Assembly (NCBI RefSeq): GCF_000313615.1
Contig: NZ_AMZQ01000002.1
Coordinates: forward strand, 124,001-188,000
DNA from: Campylobacter showae CSUNSWCD
Lineage (GTDB): Bacteria; Campylobacterota; Campylobacteria; Campylobacterales; Campylobacteraceae
Direction: 5' to 3'
DNA length: 64,000 bases
The translations under genes and the position numbers were made by a program. Shown in pieces: positions 41,580-49,176 of this stretch (positions are counted from its first letter, which is position 1; the number at the start of each line of letters is the position of its first letter). Under the pieces are notes generated by a model. The model was not told the origin of the DNA. It worked only from the letters and a program-made list of their open reading frames with translations, and did no database searches.

Positions 41580-42818
41580 ATGCAAAGTAGCGTAAAATGC
41601 GGCAACTGCGGCGCCGAGGTCGATGTAAATTTGGCTCTAAAAACCGAGCTTGAGCTTGAAATGAAGCAAAAAATGGCGGTGGCTAGGCGGGAATTTGATA
41701 AAGAGATTGAAACTAAAAGAGCCGAATACAAGGCGCATTTAGATGCTTTAAACGCGAAGGAAAAAGAATTCGACGCTAAATTTGCCGCAGCCCTAAACGC
41801 TAAAAAAACCGAGCTTGAAAACGAAATAAAAACAAAGCTCGAGGGCGAAAATTTAAACATAGTAAATGCCCTAAAAAACGAGCTTGAAGCAAAGTCAAAG
41901 CAGATAAACGAGCTAAATTTAAAGACGCTTGAGATAGAAAAACTAAAACGAGAAAAGAGCGAGTTTGAAAGCGCGCTGATGGCTAAAACCGAGGCCGAGC
42001 TAAGCAAACGCCTAAACGAGGAAAAAGAGCGGCTGGGCAAGGCTCTAGCCGAGCAAAACGAGCTAAAATTTAAGCAAAAAGACGAGCAACTAGAAGCGCT
42101 AAAAAAGCAGCTAAACGAGGCGCAAAGGCGCATAGAGCAGGGTAGCGAGCAACTACAAGGCGAGACGCAAGAGCTCGCCATCGAGGCGTGGCTACGGGAG
42201 AAGTTCGTATTTGACACCATAGACGAGGTCAAAAAGGGCGCAAACGGCGCGGACGTGATGCAGATCGTAAATACCCGCGAGGCGCAAAACTGCGGCAAAA
42301 TCTACTACGAGAGCAAACGCACGAAAAATTTTTCAAACGAATGGATAGAAAAATTTAAGGCCGATATGCGCGCATCGGGCGCCGACGTCGGGGTACTAGT
42401 TAGCGAGGCTCGCCCAAAGGAACTAGAGCGTATGGGGCTGGTTGACGGCGTATGGGTGTGCAACTACGAGGAGTTTAAGGCGCTTTGTTTCGTGCTAAGA
42501 CAGGGCGTCGTGGAGCTAAATTTTGCACGAAACTCCGCGCAAAACCGCTCGAACAAGATGGAGATGCTCTACTCGTATCTGGTTAGCAACGAGTTTAAGA
42601 TGCGCATCGAGGCCATCGTGGAGGGCTTTTCTGCGATGAGCGAGGAGCTGGAGCGCGAGAAAAACGCGATGAAACGCATCTGGAAGAGTCGCGAAAAACA
42701 GATCGAAAAGGTGCGCGACAACGCGATCGAGATGTTTGGCTCGATAAAGGGGATCGCGGGAAATGCGATAGGGGAGATAAAGACGCTGGAGCTGGGGTTT
42801 GATGCGGGCGAGGAGTAA
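41580..42818 (+). CDS. DUF2130 (RmuC-like/coiled-coil) family protein
   Basis: 412 residues. N terminus has a small CxxC zinc-like motif (SVKCGNCGAEVDVNL), then a coiled coil over about residues 25-205 rich in K/E/L/A. The C-terminal half has the DUF2130 core: GSEQLQGETQELAIEAWLREKFVFDTIDEVKKGANGADVMQIVNTR, CGKIYYESKRTKNFSNEWIEKFKADM, VLVSEARPKELERMGLVDGVWVCNYEEFKAL, with a PD-(D/E)xK-like E..ESKR strand suggesting a nuclease fold. Function not established; DNA-related role is inference. Its ATG directly follows the putP stop, so both are on one transcript. Confidence 0.85.
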   Translation: MQSSVKCGNCGAEVDVNLALKTELELEMKQKMAVARREFDKEIETKRAEYKAHLDALNAKEKEFDAKFAAALNAKKTELENEIKTKLEGENLNIVNALKNELEAKSKQINELNLKTLEIEKLKREKSEFESALMAKTEAELSKRLNEEKERLGKALAEQNELKFKQKDEQLEALKKQLNEAQRRIEQGSEQLQGETQELAIEAWLREKFVFDTIDEVKKGANGADVMQIVNTREAQNCGKIYYESKRTKNFSNEWIEKFKADMRASGADVGVLVSEARPKELERMGLVDGVWVCNYEEFKALCFVLRQGVVELNFARNSAQNRSNKMEMLYSYLVSNEFKMRIEAIVEGFSAMSEELEREKNAMKRIWKSREKQIEKVRDNAIEMFGSIKGIAGNAIGEIKTLELGFDAGEE

Positions 42819-42896
42819 TTTTTTATAAATGATGGATTTTAGGCTTTAAAATTTGAAATCCGCTTCGGTTACGTATTTCATCAATTTGCGTAATTT

Positions 42897-42971
42897 CTAT
42901 GAATAAGTATGAGACATAGTATTGATGCCCAAAGACATTCCTTGCGGAGCAATCTTATTTGTTAGCTTCAT
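42897..42971 (-). CDS. possible 24-residue peptide coupled to the membrane protein gene
   Basis: ATG at 42971 overlaps the stop of the upstream membrane-protein gene (ATGA) and has AAAAGGAT upstream within it. The frame gives 24 residues, MKLTNKIAPQGMSLGINTMS plus HTYS, then TAG. It could be a small gene, the surviving N terminus of a larger exported protein, or chance. No family recognised. Confidence 0.3.
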   Translation of the reverse strand: MKLTNKIAPQGMSLGINTMSHTYS

Positions 42972-43477
42972 TTTTTTATCCTTTTAAAGTTAATTTTTTT
43001 ATTTGTTTTGTCGTATAGAAATACCATTAAAATAAATAAAAATGGATATATAAAAACATCAAATTTAAAGCCGCCATAAACAAACATATCAATGAAATCA
43101 GAGAAGAATTTGGCACAAGTTGGCATATAAAACAAAATAAAACTTATGCTTCTAATGGCAAAAACAAAAAATAATATTATCGTTATAAATAAAAAATATA
43201 AAAAATACTCTTTTGCATATATGTATATAAACATCAGAAAACAGCCTGAAAGAATTATCATAAGATGTGGCGCTAAGTCTATTTTTGAGATATTAATTTG
43301 TTTTAGAGTGCTGTTTTTATCTATGAAAATATAAAGAATAAACAATGGCAATGATATTTTAATAATCAAATAAGCTAAGTTATATACAAACAAATCAAAT
43401 CTATTTGCGATATTAATATTGAGACAATAAAACAAGCAAAGTAAAATGATAAGAATTTTATACTTACTAAAATTCAT
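42968..43477 (-). CDS. hypothetical AT-rich polytopic membrane protein
   Basis: 169 residues with four to five predicted transmembrane helices (ILIILLCLFYCLNIN; YLIIKISLPLFILYIFI; MIILSGCFLMFIYIYA; YFLYFLFITIILFFVF; VFIYPFLFILMVFLY) and a basic C-terminal tail. Composition is markedly AT-rich compared with putP/DUF2130 and cbrC on either side, suggesting transfer. It is the middle gene of three overlapping frames on the reverse strand (34, 169 and 24 codons). No family recognised; immunity or transport roles are possible but unsupported. Confidence 0.55.
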   Translation of the reverse strand: MNFSKYKILIILLCLFYCLNINIANRFDLFVYNLAYLIIKISLPLFILYIFIDKNSTLKQINISKIDLAPHLMIILSGCFLMFIYIYAKEYFLYFLFITIILFFVFAIRSISFILFYMPTCAKFFSDFIDMFVYGGFKFDVFIYPFLFILMVFLYDKTNKKINFKRIKK

Positions 43478-43571
43478 TAAGTTTTTTTAAAACTACGCCA
43501 CGTCTAATAGCAATAAATCCAAGTTCTTTGCTTTGGATCTCTGTAAATAACCAAAATAAAATAGTTTTCAT
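43467..43571 (-). CDS. 34-residue small protein upstream of the membrane protein
   Basis: ATG 43571 with AGAAGG about 8 bases upstream; 34 residues beginning MKTILFWLFTEIQSKELGF, then a basic segment IRRGVVLKKLNEF. It ends 11 bases inside the next gene (ATGAATTTTAG shared), so it would couple translation into the 169-residue frame. The N-terminal hydrophobic stretch is short. It may be a leader peptide or small membrane-associated protein. Confidence 0.4.
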   Translation of the reverse strand: MKTILFWLFTEIQSKELGFIAIRRGVVLKKLNEF

Positions 43572-43686
43572 AATTATATAACCTTCTGTTTTTTATCACT
43601 GTTTATGTTTGGGCTACTGCTAGATTTAGATCTCTTAAATTTCCGCTGCTTTGCGAATTTGTCTGACTGGTTTGCTCTCAATTCAG

Positions 43687-43692
43687 ATTATA
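43687..43692 (-). promoter_or_regulatory. promoter -10 box for the small-gene unit
   Basis: TATAAT on the reverse strand (preceded by AAAATGA), about 115 bases before the 34-codon gene. No other good -10 is visible nearer, except TATATAATT directly at the ribosome binding site. Confidence 0.4.
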
Positions 43693-43698
43693 TCATTT

Positions 43699-43890
43699 TT
43701 ATATTTTTGAAGAGATGGTGTCTGCATTAAAATATATATCGGCCACCTTTTGCTCTTTATCTTTGCTTTCAGTGTAATTTCCTTTAAGCATTACGATATT
43801 GCTGTTGTCTGAGTCGTTATTTATTGTTTAAAGTTTTTGCATCTGCGGGCTTTAAACTTTTTAGCTCATTTTCTTGGGGTATGCCGCCGC
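43699..43890 (-). pseudogene. C-terminal remnant of an unidentified protein
   Basis: On the reverse strand a protein-like segment reads QENELKSLKPADAKTLNN, is shifted by one base near 43826, and goes on with NDSDNSNIVMLKGNYTESK and KDKEQKVADIYFNADTISSKI before a stop at 43699. The style (D/N-rich, VADIYF) recalls the ends of large repetitive exported proteins, but I cannot name it. It is joined directly to the cbrC remnant at about 43890. Confidence 0.4.
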
Positions 43891-44035
43891 TTTCACAGCG
43901 CTCGCAAATCGCGCTCACATCATCCCCGAAACACGTTCGTTTTAAATAGACCCGAGTGATGGCGAAAATGAGGTAACGCCTTTAGCTTTTTACTTTGGTG
44001 CGCCGCCTTGTTGGCTGTTTTAGGGTGCTTGCCGC
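43890..44035 (-). pseudogene. remnant of a second cbrC copy
   Basis: Reverse-strand reading gives SKKLKALPHFRHHSGLFKTNV, then after a one-base shift FRDDVSAICERCE. This parallels residues 90-121 of the intact gene at 44059-44922 (SKKLKSLPHFRYHPDPFKTGVFKDDASVVCECCE). Only the middle of the gene survives, with a frameshift at about 43926. Confidence 0.6.
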
Positions 44036-44058
44036 GCCACGTCGTCGATTTTTAAAAT

Positions 44059-44922
44059 TTAGCTCGCATCGACATAAATTTTATACTTGCCGCAGTGGGT
44101 GCAACGAAACAGATAGCCCGCCATATCGCCGCCCGCGACGAGGTAATCACGCACGTCCTCTACTGCAAATTCCTCGCGCAAGGCGTAGTCTGCAAAGACT
44201 TCATCGGCAATACCCATCTCCTGCAGTTCCTTCGTGCCTACGTCGCCCAAAAACTCGCAGTAATCGTCGCAGCAAGCAAGCCAGTGTTCCCCTTGCCAGC
44301 TAAAATATCCAGGCGTCCTTTTAAATAGCTCCTCGGTTTTGCTCTTCGCGTCCGCAACGCCCGGCGGCAGAGGGTCGGCGTCCTGGATAAAACTGGCGTC
44401 AAATTTCGCCGCAGCCGCACCGCTAGCGATGCAGTGCGGGCAAAGGCAGTTCACGTCCTCCACGCAGTAAACGCTACTGCAATAATACACGTCCGTCGCT
44501 TGCTCGCAGCACTCGCAAACCACGCTCGCGTCGTCCTTAAACACGCCTGTTTTGAAGGGATCCGGGTGGTAGCGAAAATGAGGCAGGCTTTTTAGCTTTT
44601 TGCTTTGGCGTGCGGCTTCGCTCGCGGTTTTTGGGCGTTTTATCGCTCCCGCGTCGCCGTTTTGCGCATACTGCTTTAGATAGCCGAGCTTTTTAAGCTG
44701 CTTTCTGTCCTTTGGATCGCAAATTTGATCAAGCAGCTCGCAAGCGCTCTTTTTAAGCCCCAGCAACTCATAAACGTCCACTAGCACGAGCTTTGCCTCT
44801 TTTTCATCGCATTTTTCGAGCTCGTCTTTGAACTCAAATAGCGCCAAAATACTCGCCGCGCCGCCGTCTGTGTCCCAAAACGCCTTTTGAAGCGCGATAT
44901 ATTTTTCTCTAAATTTGTCCAT
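44059..44922 (-). CDS. cbrC: CbrC family (UPF0167) protein
   Basis: 287 residues. The N-terminal 85 residues are an extra helical part (KYIALQKAFWDTDGGAASILALFEFKDELEKCDEKEAKLVLVDVYELLGLKKSACELLDQI). The rest is the CbrC domain: LPHFRYHPDPFKTGVF, CECCEQATDVYY, CPHCIASGAAAAKFDASF, RTPGYFSWQGEHWLACCDDYCEFLG, and the final FRCTHCGKYKIYVD; its many CxxC pairs suggest zinc binding. E. coli CbrC affects colicin E2 tolerance; its biochemical role is unknown. A decayed second copy lies just downstream. ATG has GGGGAG upstream. Confidence 0.85.
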   Translation of the reverse strand: MDKFREKYIALQKAFWDTDGGAASILALFEFKDELEKCDEKEAKLVLVDVYELLGLKKSACELLDQICDPKDRKQLKKLGYLKQYAQNGDAGAIKRPKTASEAARQSKKLKSLPHFRYHPDPFKTGVFKDDASVVCECCEQATDVYYCSSVYCVEDVNCLCPHCIASGAAAAKFDASFIQDADPLPPGVADAKSKTEELFKRTPGYFSWQGEHWLACCDDYCEFLGDVGTKELQEMGIADEVFADYALREEFAVEDVRDYLVAGGDMAGYLFRCTHCGKYKIYVDAS

Positions 44923-45003
44923 TTTCTCCCCTTAAATTTGCGGTTGCGTGCGGGATTATCTTTAAATTTTACCGAGCAGACCTGCTATTTTTTGGATCAA
45001 ATT

Positions 45004-45420
45004 TTACTCAGCGCACATCGCCTTGAGCTTAGCAAGATCTAAAATCAAACTATGCGAAAATGCATCTATCACGACTCCGGCGTATTTGCCCTCAGCGCCA
45101 TCTAGCATCGCGGCGTAGTCTTTTAGGCGCAGATTTATCGCCTCCTGCTCGGCGTCGTTTCGCCATCTCATCATCTCGGTTCTACTGGAAAACGCCGGAA
45201 AATAGCTAAGCCCGCTCTCCTCGTCTTCTAGTAGGACAAATTTGATATTTGAGCCCTCTTCTTCATAAACTGCGCTACCGTCTGGTTTTGCTAGGGCTTG
45301 GTTTATGAGTACGGGCGCCAAAAACTCGGCCTTCTTTAGCGCTGCTATTAGCGCCTTTTCGCTCTGCTCGCCGCCGTCTAGTAAAAACGCGTCTATGAAG
45401 TCGTTTAAATTTTCGTTCAT
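45004..45420 (-). CDS. SseB N-terminal domain-like protein
   Basis: 138 residues. The pattern fits the SseB (enhanced serine sensitivity) domain: ALIAALKKAEFLAPVLIN, then IKFVLLEDEESGLSYFPAFSSRTEMMRW and a C-terminal GVVIDAFSHSLILDLAKLKAM that resembles the domain's last strand-helix pair. Family function is unclear; it is common near type VII and polymorphic toxin loci but also alone. It lies between cbrC and the tRNA gene on the reverse strand. ATG with AAGGTAAAAG upstream. Confidence 0.75.
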   Translation of the reverse strand: MNENLNDFIDAFLLDGGEQSEKALIAALKKAEFLAPVLINQALAKPDGSAVYEEEGSNIKFVLLEDEESGLSYFPAFSSRTEMMRWRNDAEQEAINLRLKDYAAMLDGAEGKYAGVVIDAFSHSLILDLAKLKAMCAE

Positions 45421-45503
45421 CTTTTACCTTGGATTAAATTTGGCATATTATACATTTTTGCGTTTTTAAATCAAAATTTAGCAGTAAATAAGCTTTGCGT
45501 TGC

Positions 45504-45509
45504 TATAAT
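45504..45509 (+). promoter_or_regulatory. tRNA promoter -10 box
   Basis: TATAAT preceded by TTTGCGTTGC, 21 bases before the first base of the mature tRNA. Confidence 0.65.
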
Positions 45510-45530
45510 CACAACCTCACTTCAACTGGC

Positions 45531-45607
45531 GGGTTCATAGCTCAGTTGGTTAGAGCATCCGGCTCATAACCGGATGGTCCCAGGTTCGAGTCCTGGTGAA
45601 CCCACCA
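45531..45607 (+). tRNA. tRNA with CAT anticodon (Met, or Ile2)
   Basis: A full cloverleaf: acceptor GGGTTCA/TGAACCC, D arm GCTC/GAGC, anticodon stem TCCGG/CCGGA with loop CTCATAA (anticodon CAT), T arm CCAGG-TTCGAGT-CCTGG, and encoded CCA; 77 bases. The paired first base and lack of the three G-C pairs flanking the anticodon loop exclude initiator tRNA. Elongator Met is the default; an isoleucine tRNA with lysidine-modified CAT cannot be ruled out from sequence alone. Confidence 0.95.
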
Positions 45608-45795
45608 CTTCAATTTATCTTTATCAAATACTTTAAAGTACATCGTCTTATTATATTATAAGTTTGTTCGGTACATATAAAACATTTGTAGGTTTGTGCT
45701 TGCACGATCGAGGCAGGCTGTCAAAAAACGTCGCTAATAAAGTGACCTAACAACAAATGCGGTTAATATTTCAAAACTTCAAATTCTATTTGGGA

Positions 45796-45821
45796 TTTGA
45801 TTGAAAATTATTTCAATCAAA
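45796..45821. terminator. AT-rich perfect hairpin, probable rodA terminator
   Basis: TTTGATTGAAA at 45796-45806 and TTTCAATCAAA at 45811-45821, an 11-bp perfect stem with ATTA loop, 33 bases past the rodA stop on the reverse strand. Usable from both sides. The symmetric TGAAAATTATTTCA core also resembles an operator, but there is no promoter next to it. The rest of 45608-45853 shows no gene. Confidence 0.5.
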
Positions 45822-45853
45822 ATTCACGTATGTATTTAGTAAAGTTTTTATGT

Positions 45854-46960
45854 TTAAATTTTAAATTTAACCAACCTATACGTCGGATCAAACCTAAACG
45901 CAAGCAAATTTTGCAAAATCCCAAAAAGGCACATAAAAGTAACGAAGCTACTGCCGCCGTAACTGTAAAACGGCAGCGGAATGCCCACCACAGGCGCAAA
46001 GCCGATCGTCATCATGATATTTATACTCACGTAGATAAAGATAAGTACCCCGATCCCAGACGCCATCGTTTGCGTGAAATAATCATCCTTTAGCCCGTAA
46101 TTTAGGCTGAGTAAATGAGCTATCAGCGCTCCGTAAAAGCTAAGTAGCGCTAGCCCCCCGTAAAATCCGTATCGCTCAATCGTGTAAGCAAAAATAAAAT
46201 CGCTAGTCGAAATGGGTAAAAATTTAAAATGCGTTTGCGTAGCTTCGTCTTTTGGCTTGCCTTTTAGTCCGCCGCTGCCGATAGCGATGATGCTCTGGCG
46301 CACGTGATAGTTGGACTCCTCGCTTAAAAAATCAGTAATGCGCTTTTTTTGATAATCGTGTAAATTTTCGTAAATCACGGGCGCAGAAAGTAAAACCCCG
46401 GCAAATATCACGACCCAAATTTTTTTATTTACCCCGATGATAAAAAGTACGGCGTAGCCCACGATGAGCAGTATCAGCGCGGTGCCCAGATCGGGCTCTT
46501 TTAAAATCAGTACGAAAGGCAAAAGGATATAAAGGCTAAGGCGTCCAAAGTCTTTAAGTCCGTATCCCTCTTCGCTGGGCGGGCGCTGTTTGATGAGGTA
46601 GCCTAGCATCAAAAGAAGTGCCGGTTTCATGATTTCAGAGGGCTGAAGCGTAAAGTGGATAAAAGGAAACTCTAGCCATCTTTTTGCGCCCAGTTTGCTT
46701 GCACCAAAAAGGTCGACGCAAATGAGCAACACGACGCAAATCCAGTAAAACAGCGGTATGAGCCAGGCGATCTTGCGAATGGGAAGCAAAAAGAAAAATA
46801 AAAACGCCGCCAGCCCCACGCCAAAATATACAAGCTGTTTGCCGGCCAGGATAGAATTTGCCTCAGAAACCAAAATGTATGATAAAATAATAATAGGAAG
46901 TATCAAAAATGGCTGAACGAAGTCAAAATGGGTTAAAATTCGCCTATCGAGTCTTATCAA
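45854..46960 (-). CDS. rodA: rod shape-determining peptidoglycan polymerase RodA
   Basis: 368 residues, SEDS family with about ten transmembrane helices. Motifs: FQPSEIMKPALLLMLGYLI-like TLQPSEIMKPALLLMLG, LKEPDLGTALILLIVG (catalytic-site Asp region of SEDS glycosyltransferases), RQSIIAIGSGGLKGKP and GIPLPFYSYGGSSFVT near the C terminus. It extends glycan strands during side-wall growth with a class B PBP. Start is TTG 46960 with AAGGC 8 bases upstream. Divergent from the pseudouridine synthase, with only about 50 bases between them. mrdB is the synonym used in C. jejuni. Confidence 0.93.
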   Translation of the reverse strand: MIRLDRRILTHFDFVQPFLILPIIILSYILVSEANSILAGKQLVYFGVGLAAFLFFFLLPIRKIAWLIPLFYWICVVLLICVDLFGASKLGAKRWLEFPFIHFTLQPSEIMKPALLLMLGYLIKQRPPSEEGYGLKDFGRLSLYILLPFVLILKEPDLGTALILLIVGYAVLFIIGVNKKIWVVIFAGVLLSAPVIYENLHDYQKKRITDFLSEESNYHVRQSIIAIGSGGLKGKPKDEATQTHFKFLPISTSDFIFAYTIERYGFYGGLALLSFYGALIAHLLSLNYGLKDDYFTQTMASGIGVLIFIYVSINIMMTIGFAPVVGIPLPFYSYGGSSFVTFMCLFGILQNLLAFRFDPTYRLVKFKI

Positions 46961-47012
46961 AAATTTGCCTTTTTTGAGCGATTATAGCATTTTAAAGGAA
47001 ACAAATCTAAAA

Positions 47013-48029
47013 ATGACGGAAAAAGAGATCAAAATTTTAGATGATACGCAGGCGAGGGCGGATACGTTTTTGGCCGCTGAGCTAAACGTCGCTAGAAACC
47101 AAGCGCTAAATTTGATAAAAAGCGGGTTGGTTAGCGTAAACGGCAAGCTGCTAAATAAGCCATCAGCTAAGCTAAATTTGGGCGATGTTTTGAGGATCAA
47201 ATTTGAGCAAAACGAGCCTGAGACGGCTAAATTTGAAGCGGAATTTGAAGTGCCGATCATTTACGAGGATGAGGATTTGCTCGTGCTAAATAAACCGGCA
47301 AATTTAGTCGTCCATCCCGCTCCTAGCGTCAAGGAGCCCACGCTTGTGGATTGGCTCGGTGCAAAGGGGTTTTTGCTATCAAATTTAAGCGGGCAAAGTA
47401 GGGCGGGCATCGTGCATAGGCTAGATAAAGGCACTAGCGGAGCTATCGTCGTAGCTAAAAACAATGCCGCTCACGCCGCGCTTTCAAGTCAGCTAAGCGA
47501 CAAAAGCATGGGGCGCATATATCTAGCGCTAACCGATCTGCCGCTCAAGCAAAACTGCACCGTTGAGCGAGCTATCGGGCGAAACCCCGCTAACCGCCTA
47601 AAAAAGGCGATCGTATCGGATGGTCGCGCGGCAAAAAGCGCCTTTGCAAATTTGCTTTTTAGCGAATTTGATGGCTCCGTGCAGGGCAAAAACGCGGGCG
47701 TAAATTTGATCGCGGCAAAGCTTTTTACAGGCAGGACTCATCAGATCAGAGTGCATCTAGCTAGCCTAAACCGCCATATTTTGGGCGATGCTTTATACGG
47801 TTTTAAGAGCGAAAAGGATAAAATCGGCCGAGTAATGCTTCACGCCTACGGGCTATATTTCACGCATCCGCGCACGGGCGAGCAAATGAGCTTCATCGCG
47901 CCTATTTGGGATGATTTTAGTGAAATTTTACTTATCAAATTTAGCAAGGAGAGTATAGATGAAAAGATTGATTTTATGGGGCTTAGCGAGCTCTTTAGCC
48001 ATTGTGATGAGTGGATGCGTATCCTCTAG
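47013..48029 (+). CDS. RluA/RluD-family 23S rRNA pseudouridine synthase
   Basis: 338 residues from ATG 47013 (AAAGGAAAC about 10 bases upstream). N-terminal S4 RNA-binding domain (ADTFLAAELNVARNQALNLIKSGLVSVNGK), then the catalytic domain: YEDEDLLVLNKPANLVVHPAPSV, AGIVHRLDKGTSGAIVVAKN with the catalytic aspartate, and AKLFTGRTHQIRVHLASLNRHILGD. RluD-like. The last 23 codons run 71 bases into flpA in another frame, which is unusual; a typical family member would end about where flpA begins. The same neighbour order (rlu-flpA-trmB) is known in C. jejuni. Confidence 0.88.
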   Translation: MTEKEIKILDDTQARADTFLAAELNVARNQALNLIKSGLVSVNGKLLNKPSAKLNLGDVLRIKFEQNEPETAKFEAEFEVPIIYEDEDLLVLNKPANLVVHPAPSVKEPTLVDWLGAKGFLLSNLSGQSRAGIVHRLDKGTSGAIVVAKNNAAHAALSSQLSDKSMGRIYLALTDLPLKQNCTVERAIGRNPANRLKKAIVSDGRAAKSAFANLLFSEFDGSVQGKNAGVNLIAAKLFTGRTHQIRVHLASLNRHILGDALYGFKSEKDKIGRVMLHAYGLYFTHPRTGEQMSFIAPIWDDFSEILLIKFSKESIDEKIDFMGLSELFSHCDEWMRIL

Positions 48030-49176
48030 TGGGCCTGCGCAAGTAAATGCAAATTTGCCTACCGTCCAGAGCCTAAAAACTATAAGCGATATGACCGAAG
48101 TTGGCTTCGAGTGGACTCCGACTCCTACCTCAAACGTCGCCGGCTACTACCTATACCGCTCAAATCCGAACGAAAACAACGGCAAAATGAAAGTCGTAGC
48201 CGATATAAAAGACCGCTTTGCTAGCCATTACGTGGATGCAAATTTAGCTCCCGAAACGACATATACCTACGAGATGAGGACATATAGCGATAGCAAACAA
48301 ATTTCAGGCCCCGGTATGGTGGTTAGCGCCACTACTAAGGCGCTTATGGATTCCGTGCCTTTCGTTAGAGCGCTTACGAATTTACCCGAACGCGTTAAAC
48401 TTATCTGGAGACCGCATCCAGACCTTCGCGTGGCGTCTTACGTCATCGAAAAAGCCGATATAAATAAAGAAAACTGGAGGCAAATCGCCGAGGTAAAAGG
48501 TAGGTTAAACGCCGAATATATCGATGACGACGTAAAATCAGGCAGAAGCTATAAATATAGAGTTTTTGTAAAAACCACTAGCGGCACGATCTCAAAGCCT
48601 AGCGAGATTGTGGACTCCACGACAAAGCAGCTGCCAAGCGAGGTCGTAAACGCGCAGGCTACTCAAAACGTGCCTAAAAAGATTATCTTGACGTGGGACA
48701 GCGTGGCTAGCGACGATTTTGGCTACTATAAAATTTACAGCACGTCAAGCAAAATTATGCCATACACCTATCTCGTCAAAACCACGTCAAACAGCTACGA
48801 GGATCTCATAAACGAAAACGGCGCGACTAGATACTATAAAATCACCATCGTCGATAAAGACGGCCTAGAGTCTAAAAAACCTAGCGAACCTATCATCGGT
48901 ATGACGCTAGGAGCTATCGATGCGCCGGTCGTATCCTCTATCGTGGCCGACAGCACAGCGGTTAAGCTTACGTGGAGCGCCTCTGATAAGGCCAGAAGCT
49001 TTACCGTTATAAGAGACGGCGGCGGAAGCGAGCAGAAATTTACAAATATAACGGGCAATGAATTTGTCGATAATAGCGTTGCTTACGGGCAAAAATATAG
49101 CTATAAAGTGATCGCCGTAGATGAATACGGCATTAGCTCCGACGCTTCTCAAAAAGCAGAGATAGCCGTCGAATAA
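47959..49176 (+). CDS. flpA: fibronectin type III domain lipoprotein FlpA
   Basis: 405 residues. Lipoprotein signal peptide with lipobox VMSGC (Cys near residue 20). Three to four fibronectin type III domains follow, each with the W...Y..Y.R pattern: about 45-130 (FEWTPTPTSNVAGYYLYRS), 135-225 (LIWRPHPDLRVASYVIEK), 230-320 (LTWDSVASDDFGYYKIY) and 325-400 (LTWSASDKARSFTVIRD). In C. jejuni FlpA is a surface adhesin that binds host fibronectin. ATG has AAGGAGAG about 8 bases upstream, inside the end of the pseudouridine synthase gene. Its stop overlaps the trmB ATG by one base (TAATG). Confidence 0.9.
   Translation: MKRLILWGLASSLAIVMSGCVSSSGPAQVNANLPTVQSLKTISDMTEVGFEWTPTPTSNVAGYYLYRSNPNENNGKMKVVADIKDRFASHYVDANLAPETTYTYEMRTYSDSKQISGPGMVVSATTKALMDSVPFVRALTNLPERVKLIWRPHPDLRVASYVIEKADINKENWRQIAEVKGRLNAEYIDDDVKSGRSYKYRVFVKTTSGTISKPSEIVDSTTKQLPSEVVNAQATQNVPKKIILTWDSVASDDFGYYKIYSTSSKIMPYTYLVKTTSNSYEDLINENGATRYYKITIVDKDGLESKKPSEPIIGMTLGAIDAPVVSSIVADSTAVKLTWSASDKARSFTVIRDGGGSEQKFTNITGNEFVDNSVAYGQKYSYKVIAVDEYGISSDASQKAEIAVE

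Noticed and set aside
41492-42298. 268-codon antisense frame opposite the DUF2130 gene
   Set aside because: Ser/Phe/Cys-rich translation is the mirror of a Lys/Glu-rich coiled coil; no family signature.
45531-45607. Initiator tRNA-fMet
   Set aside because: The first acceptor pair is matched and the anticodon stem lacks the three G-C pairs of initiators.
45796-45821. Fur-type operator
   Set aside because: The symmetric AT-rich sequence sits just after the rodA stop without a promoter; terminator is simpler.
46965-47012. Upstream TTG start for the pseudouridine synthase
   Set aside because: It lies within the divergent rodA start region, lacks a ribosome binding site and adds no family residues.
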